A DNA stretch of 52,048 bases from JAYPUA01 sp038133845 (GTDB lineage: Bacteria; SAR324; NAC60-12), in contig JAYPUA010000023.1 in the NCBI GenBank assembly GCA_038133845.1, forward strand, positions 1-52,048, in the 5' to 3' direction. A program made the position numbers and the translations under genes. Of this stretch, positions 8,397-15,315 are shown piece by piece (position 1 is the stretch's first letter; each line of letters opens with the position of its first letter). Under the pieces are notes generated by a model. It ran no database searches, had not been told where the DNA came from, and saw only the letters and a program-made list of their open reading frames with translations.

Positions 8397-9649
8397 CAGG
8401 AGGTGGAGGTGGAGGTTGATGGATCGGGAACAAGATACTTCCGGGGAATGCTCAGACGAAAGCAGGCTCCGCCTGCCGAACGATTTTCTGCGGTAATGCT
8501 TCCTCCCAAGCGCTGGACCAGCCCTCCAATGATCTGAAGCCCGACGCCCATGCCCTTCTCCCCAAGGTTTCCTTCGCGACTGACCTGGGCTTCCTGGAAG
8601 AGCGTTGGGAGAATCTCAGGGTCGACTCCGGTCCCTTCGTCGGTGACCGCGACCTCGACACCTTGCTCGTCCTCCGTGGCCACCACCCGAACCTGAGTTT
8701 GGCAGTTTGTGTACTTGATGGCGTTGGAGATCAGATTGCGCAAGATGGCCCGGAACTCAAACTCTCTGGAAAACAGCTCCAGCGGCTCCGGAATCTCGGC
8801 GACCAACCTGACCTGGTTGTAGTCCTGAAGCGTGTGCTGCTCAGCAAAGATCTGCTCAACCAGCGCTTTCAGGCAGATCGAACGATCCCGGATGGTTTGT
8901 TCCTCAAGGAGGGCACCGGACTGCAACTGTGTCAAAACAGCACCCAGGGATCCTTGAATCCGACCAATGGCAACCTCGCACTTGGCAACATGAGCCGGTT
9001 CCTCCACAGCGTTCAGCGTTCTCTGGATGAGGTCGATGTTGAGTTGTACCAAGCCGATCGCGCTACGAGTGTCGTGGGAGATCGAACGCAAAAAGAGCCG
9101 CAGGTCCTGCACCGTCTGCTCCTGGTGCATCAGAGTCTCCTCCTGAATTCTCGCCCACATGCGGCTTTCGAGAGTGTGCTCCACGATCCGAGCCAGCCCC
9201 TGCAGGTGCTCTTGCTGCGCTGCAGTCAATGTTTTGGGCACACGATCGATCAGGCACAGTGTCCCAAGAGGGAGCCCGTCCTTGCTGAAGATCGGCTGTC
9301 CGGCATAAAAGCGGATCCTGGGTTCTCCCGTGACCAGCGGGTTGTCGTGAAAACGCTCATCCTTCAAGGCATCCGGAACAGTGAAGAGTTCCTGGTTGTC
9401 CTTGGCAATCGCGTGGGCACAGAAGGAGACATCCCGCGGGGTTTCCTCGGCCTCGAGCCCCACCCGAGACTTGAACCACTGACGCTCCTCATCAACGAGG
9501 CTGACGAGGGAGATCGGGACCTCGCACAGAGTTGCGGCCATGCGAGTCAGGTGATCCAGAGCCTCCTCGGCGCCGGTGTCCAGGATTCGATAGCGGCGCA
9601 GGGCATTGAGCCGCTGCTGCTCATTTTCAGGAAGTGGCGGAGTGATCAT
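8396..9649 (-). CDS. GAF-domain sensor histidine kinase
   Basis: This is a 417-residue soluble histidine kinase. An N-terminal GAF domain (about residues 20-165) starts with the common LNALRRYRILDT pattern and includes FCAHAI and DERFHDNPLV. The dimerisation/phosphoacceptor region has SISHDTRSAIG with His near residue 191. The catalytic domain has LRNLISNAIKYT (N box), VTDEGTGV (G1) and GMGVGLQI (G2). No membrane segment is present, so it probably senses a cytosolic signal. I prefer ATG 9649 over an upstream in-frame start at 9688, because 9649 shares a base with the ispG stop (TGATG). No response regulator is adjacent, so its partner must lie elsewhere. Confidence 0.87.
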   Translation of the reverse strand: MITPPLPENEQQRLNALRRYRILDTGAEEALDHLTRMAATLCEVPISLVSLVDEERQWFKSRVGLEAEETPRDVSFCAHAIAKDNQELFTVPDALKDERFHDNPLVTGEPRIRFYAGQPIFSKDGLPLGTLCLIDRVPKTLTAAQQEHLQGLARIVEHTLESRMWARIQEETLMHQEQTVQDLRLFLRSISHDTRSAIGLVQLNIDLIQRTLNAVEEPAHVAKCEVAIGRIQGSLGAVLTQLQSGALLEEQTIRDRSICLKALVEQIFAEQHTLQDYNQVRLVAEIPEPLELFSREFEFRAILRNLISNAIKYTNCQTQVRVVATEDEQGVEVAVTDEGTGVDPEILPTLFQEAQVSREGNLGEKGMGVGLQIIGGLVQRLGGSITAENRSAGGACFRLSIPRKYLVPDPSTSTSTS

Positions 9650-11442
9650 CAGTCTCCTGACGCTTGAGTGGTGTCCGGATCTTTCCAAACCTGATGCTCC
9701 TGAAGCAGCGCGATCAAGCGATCAACCGCCTGCTCCGAGGGGATATTGCGGGCCACCTGTGTTTGTCCCCGGTACAGGTGAACCTTCCCCGGACCCGCCC
9801 CAACATAGCCGAAATCGGCGTCGGCCATCTCGCCTGGGCCATTGACCACACATCCCATCACGGCAATCTTGACGCCCTTGAGGTGTCCGGTGCGCTCCTT
9901 GATCCGGGCGGTTGTGGTCTGCAAGTCAAAGAACGTTCGTCCGCAGGAAGGGCAGGAGATGAAGTCTGCCTTGTACAGCCGCACCCGGGTGGCCTGGAGC
10001 AGCATCCGGGCAAACTCCAGTTCAGGTGCCTGAGGAGCTGCGGTACGGCAGACCAGCGCCTGGATCATCCCATCCGCAATCAGCACGCCCAACTCGGCGG
10101 CAAGCCCAAGCGGAAGCTCTCCGGGCTGAAGTCGAGGCAACAGCACTGCCAGCGGAGCCGGGACCTCCTGCTGTTCCAGATCCTGATGCAGGGTGCGGAT
10201 GGAGCTCAGTGGATGCGCTGCGTCCAGAAGGAGCAGTCCGGAGGCGTCTTCGAGAGACACCTCAACAGAGGTCGGGAGCAGCTTCAGGTTTGGATCTTCG
10301 GAAGAGATCAGGGCGTCGAACCCCTCCGGAGGAGGTAGCTCCGGGACCACGTAATCGCTCAGGGCCAGTAGGCGAAAGGGTGCCTCTCCGCCGACTGAAA
10401 CTCCCGAGAGCGTGATCTCCCGGGGAGACCGCGTCGCGTGTCGAGCAGTCAGTTCGCCCTTGTGCAGGCGCCCCAGATCCTTCCCGGAGCGCCGGAACAC
10501 ACGACCTGGGGCGGCGGTTTGGCTTCGCTCAGCGTCCGCGCTCTGTTGTGGCTCTGCGTTTGTCTGATGCAAGGCTCCGGAGCCGGTGACCTCCTCGAGA
10601 ATCTGCAGGGCGGCCGGGATCTCGTTTTCTGCAGGCTCCGTGAGCGACACCCGGATCGTGTCTCCCAGCCCATCGGCCAGCAACCCCCCAATGCCTACCG
10701 CGCTCTTGATGCGTCCATCTGCCCCAAACCCGGCCTCGGTCACCCCCAGATGCAGAGGGTAGTCCATCCCCTCTTCATCCATCCGCTGAACCAGCAGCCG
10801 GTACGCCTCCATCATGACCACGGGGTTGGACGACTTCATGGAGAGCACCATCTCGTGGTAGTCATGCCTGCGGAAGATCCTCAAGAACTCCATCGCTGAC
10901 TGCACCATGCCTTCCGGAGAGTCTCCGTAGCGGTTCATCACTCGATCGGAGAGCGAGCCGTGGTTGGTTCCAATCCGCAACGCGCGACCGTAGCGCCGGA
11001 GGTTCCGGATCAGCGGCTGCAACGCTTCCTCAATGCGCTCCAGCTCCTCTGCATACTGCGCATCCGTGTACTCGCGCACCTCGAACTTCTTGCGGTCGGC
11101 ATAGTTCCCGGGATTGATGCGGACTTTCTCGACAAACTCGCAAGCCGCGACTGCGAGCGCCGGGTTGAAGTGAATGTCGGCCACCAGCGGGCGTACAATG
11201 CCGCGCTCCCGCATGCCCTCGCGGATGTGTCCCAAAGCCTCCACCGATTTTTGGCTGGGAGCCGTGATCCGGATGATCTCACAGCCGGCAGCATCCAGGC
11301 GCTCGATCTCTGCCAAACAGGCGGGCACATCCGTAGTCTCCGAGGTCAGCATCGACTGCACTCGGATCGGCTCGTCTCCTCCGAGGGCAACGGTGCCCAG
11401 AGAAACTCTGCGGGTTGGTCTTCGTTTCAGAGGTGCAGGCAT
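9649..11442 (-). CDS. ispG: 4-hydroxy-3-methylbut-2-enyl diphosphate synthase, large form
   Basis: IspG (GcpE) catalyses the penultimate step of the non-mevalonate isoprenoid pathway using a 4Fe-4S cluster. The N-terminal TIM barrel shows PIRVQSMLTSETTD, ADIHFNPALA, RINPGN and GTNHGSLSDR. The C-terminal iron-sulfur domain shows FISCPSCGRTFF and MGCVVNGPGEMADADFGYVG. At 597 residues it is far longer than the usual ~370-residue bacterial enzyme: about 200 residues are inserted between the two domains, as in plant and Chlamydia/Bacteroidetes-type enzymes. I take ATG 11442 as the start; an upstream TTG at 11457 is also in frame. It is the first gene of a minus-strand operon running to recD2. Confidence 0.95.
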   Translation of the reverse strand: MPAPLKRRPTRRVSLGTVALGGDEPIRVQSMLTSETTDVPACLAEIERLDAAGCEIIRITAPSQKSVEALGHIREGMRERGIVRPLVADIHFNPALAVAACEFVEKVRINPGNYADRKKFEVREYTDAQYAEELERIEEALQPLIRNLRRYGRALRIGTNHGSLSDRVMNRYGDSPEGMVQSAMEFLRIFRRHDYHEMVLSMKSSNPVVMMEAYRLLVQRMDEEGMDYPLHLGVTEAGFGADGRIKSAVGIGGLLADGLGDTIRVSLTEPAENEIPAALQILEEVTGSGALHQTNAEPQQSADAERSQTAAPGRVFRRSGKDLGRLHKGELTARHATRSPREITLSGVSVGGEAPFRLLALSDYVVPELPPPEGFDALISSEDPNLKLLPTSVEVSLEDASGLLLLDAAHPLSSIRTLHQDLEQQEVPAPLAVLLPRLQPGELPLGLAAELGVLIADGMIQALVCRTAAPQAPELEFARMLLQATRVRLYKADFISCPSCGRTFFDLQTTTARIKERTGHLKGVKIAVMGCVVNGPGEMADADFGYVGAGPGKVHLYRGQTQVARNIPSEQAVDRLIALLQEHQVWKDPDTTQASGD

Positions 11443-11669
11443 GGGATTGGGGGACAATTGTCAGGAAACACACAAAAAATCATCGTCGCAGTTTTGGAAT
11501 CATTTTCAAGTAAAACACCACGAGGCTCCAAAGATTTCGAGGCTGAAGCCGAGGTCCATCTCGTGAGGGTTGCAGGAAAGTTTTTGCCCTGACGGATTCC
11601 GTGATAGAGTGTGGGCTTCATTCAAGCCGAACCCGGCACGGTCCCGCCCCACTCGGTCGAGGAATCTTC

Positions 11670-12422
11670 ATGCGTCAAGCGTATCCTGAAAAACCTGAGG
11701 CAGTCTATCTCTTTGGCACCTGTCTGATTGACATGACCTACCCGGAGGCCGGGATGTCTGCGATCCACCTGCTGCAGCGCGAAGGCGTGCGGGTGCTGTT
11801 TCCCCAGGACCAGACCTGCTGTGGGCAGCCGGCCTACAACTCTGGGTTTGTCGAGGAGGCTCGGCAGGTTGCCTGGCGACAGGTGCAGGCCTTCGCCGGT
11901 TCGTATCCGGTGGTCATCCCTTCCGGATCCTGTGGCGGAATGATCCGCAAGCACTACCCGCATCTCTTTGAGGGCGACCCTCGCCTCTCCGAAGTCAGAG
12001 CCTTTGCCGAGCGGGTGTTTGAGTTCTCGGAATTCCTGGTACACGTCCTGAAGGTGCAGCTGAAGGATCTGGGTCCCCCGGTCACAGTCACCTGGCACAC
12101 CTCGTGTCATGCCAAGCGGGAGATGGAGTTGGGAGACGAAGGCAAGCAGTTGGTGAGACAACTCAATCATGTGACGCTGGTTGAGCTGGAACGCGAGGCC
12201 GAGTGCTGTGGATTTGGGGGAACCTTTGCCGTGAAACAGCCTCAGCTTTCGGCGGCCATGGTTGAAGACAAGGTCCGGGATGTTCAAAACACGGGCTGTC
12301 GGGAGTTGCTCACCGGAGACTGCGGTTGCCTGCTCAACATCTCCGGTGTGATGCAGAAGCAAGAGCTTCCTGTTCAGGGTCGACACTTGGCCGACTTCCT
12401 TTGGGAGCGCACCCGCGGATGA
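11670..12422 (+). CDS. LutA/GlcF-like CCG-domain iron-sulfur oxidoreductase subunit
   Basis: This 250-residue protein has two CCG domains, as in LutA, GlcF and heterodisulfide reductase B subunits. The visible motifs are FGTCLIDM, CCGQPAYNSG, PSGSCGGMIRKHY, WHTSCHAKRE, ECCGFGGTF and TGDCGC. LutA works with LutB and LutC to oxidise lactate, but neither partner is here, so the electron partner and substrate are unknown. ATG 11670 is preceded by GAGGAA about 8 bases upstream; the frame is open further 5' without a convincing start. The stop overlaps the next start by four bases (ATGA), so the two proteins are probably co-produced. Confidence 0.85.
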   Translation: MRQAYPEKPEAVYLFGTCLIDMTYPEAGMSAIHLLQREGVRVLFPQDQTCCGQPAYNSGFVEEARQVAWRQVQAFAGSYPVVIPSGSCGGMIRKHYPHLFEGDPRLSEVRAFAERVFEFSEFLVHVLKVQLKDLGPPVTVTWHTSCHAKREMELGDEGKQLVRQLNHVTLVELEREAECCGFGGTFAVKQPQLSAAMVEDKVRDVQNTGCRELLTGDCGCLLNISGVMQKQELPVQGRHLADFLWERTRG

Positions 12423-13594
12423 GCGAGGCGGTCTCCCAGGCAAACCCCTCCGCTCCAGCTACCGGGTGGCTGATCGCCCCCGGATGGGACGCCTTCTGGC
12501 TCCTGAGCGGGCTCTGGCTTCCGTTACTCGTGGTGGCACTTCCGGAGGCGGTCTGGGATCCAATCTATCTGGGCGCGGTGCTGCTGCTGTGGCTCAGTCA
12601 CCGCTTTGCCAGCGCCTGGGTGTTCTGGCTCACTCCGGAATATCAACCGGCCCGCACCCGGCACGGCTCGGCCTTGGGACTCAAGACGCTGCTCTTGCTG
12701 TTTCTCACGCTGGCCTGGATGCTGATTCCGCCCTCCTTGCTGCCCCTGCTTCCACGGCTGGGCCTGCTGGTGCTCATTGACTTCACCCTGGCCCTGCATC
12801 ACTTTGCCGCTCAGCACTTTGGCGTCCTGCGGCTCTACGCCTCTCACTCTCCAACTCCTCCACCCTCCTCGCCCAAACGTCAGGCAGACTGGTGGTTTTG
12901 TCTGGGCCTGAGCGTTTTTCTGGTGGCCTTTGCAGAATTCCTGCATGGGGTCTCTCGGCTTCAGGAGCAGTGGCTGAATTTGCCGATTCCGGGGGTGCCG
13001 CACTCGGAGCTTTGGCTTCAGGGCGGGATGCTCTTGGCGTGCCTCTGGACGGCTCTGCATTGGCGACACCACCAGCACGGAAGCCTGCCCCAACAAGCCT
13101 ACCTGCTGAGCATTGGGGGGCTCGGAGCGTCGGCGTTTGCGCTGCCTCCGGAGCAATTTCTGGCGGTCTGGACCATGCAGCACTGGATGGTCAGCGTCGG
13201 TTTGAAATCAGCTTTGGGAAACCGTTCCGCTTCCACCTCCGGGCGAGGGCACCTGCAGCAGCTTCCGGCCTTGCGCCGCGGAGTGCTCTGGGCGCTGCTG
13301 ACGCTTCCGCTGGTTCCGCTGCTGGAATTTGACGCTGTCCCGGAGGCCGAGCGTCTGACCGAAGGCTGGTGGCCTTGGCTGGAACAGAGCATGACCAACC
13401 ACTACGGATTGATGGGGGTCGTGGCGCTGGGGTTTGCCAGCGGCTGGGCTCATTACCTGCACGACCGGGCGGCCTTCCGCATGTCCGACCCGGTGACCCG
13501 GAATTGTCTGAATGACCTACTCACACCAAAAGACCAGGAATGTCCGCTGAAGAGAAACTCCCCCTGGAAGGCGTCAGTGAAGAGGAGATCCTGA
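12419..13594 (+). CDS. Histidine-rich polytopic membrane protein of unknown function
   Basis: This is a 391-residue integral membrane protein with roughly eight to ten hydrophobic segments. Histidine clusters lie at membrane boundaries: LHHFAAQHFG, HWRHHQHG, MQHWMVSVGLK and HYLHDRAAF. Such spacing is reminiscent of membrane proteins that bind metal or haem, but I do not recognise a catalytic family. The C-terminal HYLHD-R-F segment resembles uncharacterised bacterial membrane proteins with an HY-x-x-D signature. It is translationally coupled (ATGA) to the upstream LutA-like iron-sulfur protein, which suggests an electron-transfer link. That link is inference. Its last 55 bases overlap the next gene. 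Confidence 0.75.
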   Translation: MSEAVSQANPSAPATGWLIAPGWDAFWLLSGLWLPLLVVALPEAVWDPIYLGAVLLLWLSHRFASAWVFWLTPEYQPARTRHGSALGLKTLLLLFLTLAWMLIPPSLLPLLPRLGLLVLIDFTLALHHFAAQHFGVLRLYASHSPTPPPSSPKRQADWWFCLGLSVFLVAFAEFLHGVSRLQEQWLNLPIPGVPHSELWLQGGMLLACLWTALHWRHHQHGSLPQQAYLLSIGGLGASAFALPPEQFLAVWTMQHWMVSVGLKSALGNRSASTSGRGHLQQLPALRRGVLWALLTLPLVPLLEFDAVPEAERLTEGWWPWLEQSMTNHYGLMGVVALGFASGWAHYLHDRAAFRMSDPVTRNCLNDLLTPKDQECPLKRNSPWKASVKRRS

Positions 13595-13917
13595 GCCACT
13601 GGCCCAGCGCGGTCACAGGGCTGCTGGAGCACCCGGAATGGGGCGAGTTGAGCTACTGGATGGGAGAGCAGCGTGGGCGCATCGTGGTCCGCTTTCGCTA
13701 CTCGGAGCAGGATGCCGACGAGAAGTCACGGGTGTTCTTTGTGGACGTGGCCCGTGAAGGCTGGGTCTTGCGGCAGATCTCCAGCTTCCAGTCCACCGAG
13801 CGCGGCCTGAAACTCGTCAAGAACCAATCCTTCCGCATCCTGGACTCCATGGAGCAAAAATACCGGGGTGCCATCGACCTGCTTCTGAAGGAGCGGCAGC
13901 GCTGGCAGACCCTCTGA
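13540..13917 (+). CDS. Small acidic protein of unknown function
   Basis: This 125-residue soluble protein has no signal peptide or membrane segment. Its start lies 55 bases inside the end of the membrane-protein gene, in a different frame. The sequence is rich in charged residues and includes VVRFRYSEQDADE, VFFVDVAREGWVLRQISSF and a C-terminal helix with KERQRWQ. I do not recognise the family. The overlap suggests it belongs to the same operon as the LutA-like and His-rich membrane proteins. It converges on the ppx-like gene, which ends 13 bases away. Confidence 0.6.
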   Translation: MSAEEKLPLEGVSEEEILSHWPSAVTGLLEHPEWGELSYWMGEQRGRIVVRFRYSEQDADEKSRVFFVDVAREGWVLRQISSFQSTERGLKLVKNQSFRILDSMEQKYRGAIDLLLKERQRWQTL

Positions 13918-13930
13918 TCGGTCAGATCCC

Positions 13931-14827
13931 TTACCGAACAGGATCGCCCTCCTCCCAGAAGAAGAGCGCCTCCTTGAGTGCCATCGACAGCATCCGCACC
14001 CGCTGTGGCTGAAAAAACGTCACCAACTCTCCGAAAATCTCCAAAGCCGGAGTAAGCACCTGAGACTGGTGAGGCCGGAGGCTCCACCGCTCCATGCGTT
14101 CTTGCGGAGTTGTGGGCTGCAGCGCGGATTGCCCCTTGAGGAAGGCTTCCCCGGAGACCACCACCTCCATCTCTCCCTGCACCTGCACCTCCTCGGACCC
14201 CAGCAATTCCGGGAGCAGCGTTCCGAGGACCTTGGCATTCCCACCGGTCAGCAGCAGTTCGGGCACCGGCTGTTGTGCCGACTCCGGGAGCGCACGCAGC
14301 CGCTCGGAGAGCGTCCTGCCGCAAGGCCCCTGACGCAGCGTCCCGCAGTCCAGGCTGTACTGGGCAAGCACCACGCCATCCCGGAGGCAGGTCAGCTCCA
14401 AACTTCCCCCGCCCAGATCTGCGAGCACCGCATCGGTCTGCCTCAGATCGTAGTGATGCCGCACCCCCTCCAAGAGCGCACGGGCCTCTTCAGAGCCGCT
14501 CAGGATGCGCAGAGGCTGGTCGCTGAGCACGGAGGTCAGTGCTTCCACATCTCCACGGTTTCCCGCATCACGCACCGCACTGGTTGCATAGGCCTGCACC
14601 GAGACTCCGGGATGCGCCTGCATCAAGTCCTCCCGCAGCCCGGAGAGCATGCGATTCAGCTCTTCCAGCAGCTCTGGGGGGATGCTTCCATGTGCAAAAA
14701 CCGCCTCTCCCAAGCGCAGGTGACGGCTCCACTTGCGAGACACCTGCAGCCTCCCGGCATCGTTGATGGATCCGACAACAAGGCGCATCGCGCTGCTGCC
14801 AAGTTCCAGGATTGCGCGTTCAGTCAA
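13931..14827 (-). CDS. Ppx/GppA-family phosphatase
   Basis: This 298-residue protein matches the exopolyphosphatase/guanosine pentaphosphate phosphatase family (ASKHA fold). It shows LELGSSAMRLVVG (phosphate 1), YATSAVRDAGNRGD, ILSGSEEARALLEGV and LADLGGGSLELTCL (phosphate 2). The N-terminal acidic residue is Glu rather than the more common Asp. It lacks the C-terminal HD domain of long Ppx proteins. I place the start at TTG 14827, eight bases inside the upstream HIT gene; the longer open frame upstream is the shadow of that gene. It probably hydrolyses polyphosphate or pppGpp. Confidence 0.82.
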   Translation of the reverse strand: MTERAILELGSSAMRLVVGSINDAGRLQVSRKWSRHLRLGEAVFAHGSIPPELLEELNRMLSGLREDLMQAHPGVSVQAYATSAVRDAGNRGDVEALTSVLSDQPLRILSGSEEARALLEGVRHHYDLRQTDAVLADLGGGSLELTCLRDGVVLAQYSLDCGTLRQGPCGRTLSERLRALPESAQQPVPELLLTGGNAKVLGTLLPELLGSEEVQVQGEMEVVVSGEAFLKGQSALQPTTPQERMERWSLRPHQSQVLTPALEIFGELVTFFQPQRVRMLSMALKEALFFWEEGDPVR

Positions 14828-15227
14828 GGCACTCCCGGATCTGCTGTCCGTATCGGGACATCTCTCCTTCGGTGTAGGCCTCCTTGTTGCGGAATGGTCG
14901 GCTGCTCCCGGCAGGGCGTGGGATGATGTGAAAATGCACATGCGGCACCTCCTGACCGGCGTTTGTGCCATTGTTGAGGACGATGTTGTAATCCGAGTTG
15001 TCCAGAGAGCGGCTGACTGCGCGGGCGACACGCTGGAGCGTCTGCATCAGCGCCGTCGCATCTTCTGCAGGCAGCTCTTCGAGCCGAGCGACCTCGCACT
15101 TCGGGACGACCAGCGTGTGCCCCTTGCTGCTGGGGTTGATGTCGAGGAAGGCGATCTCCGAATTGGTTTGCAGAACCAACTCGCAGGGGATTTCTCCTTG
15201 AATGATCTTGGTGAAGATGGAGGCCAT
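14820..15227 (-). CDS. HIT-family nucleotide hydrolase (Hint-like)
   Basis: This 135-residue histidine-triad protein has IFTKIIQGEIPCELV at the N terminus, FLDINPSSKGHTLVVPK, NNGTNAGQEV and the triad HVHFHIIPR near residues 96-104. The family hydrolyses nucleoside phosphoramidates or similar adenylylated compounds in the cytosol, and the length is normal. It is the first gene of a two-gene minus-strand unit with ppx. It diverges from the large outer-membrane protein gene across an 88-base spacer that probably holds both promoters. Confidence 0.93.
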   Translation of the reverse strand: MASIFTKIIQGEIPCELVLQTNSEIAFLDINPSSKGHTLVVPKCEVARLEELPAEDATALMQTLQRVARAVSRSLDNSDYNIVLNNGTNAGQEVPHVHFHIIPRPAGSSRPFRNKEAYTEGEMSRYGQQIRECLD

Positions 15228-15315
15228 GAGAGTTGTGCCTTGAATAGGGTTGTGTGTTCCGGAGGAGGAGGCTAGGCTCTAACCCGAAACTGAAGTATTT
15301 CTTTGTGGCTCGCTC

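Noticed and set aside
12326..12418. Longer start for the His-rich membrane protein
   Set aside because: The extra residues overlap the LutA-like gene in another frame, while ATG 12419 makes the usual ATGA junction.
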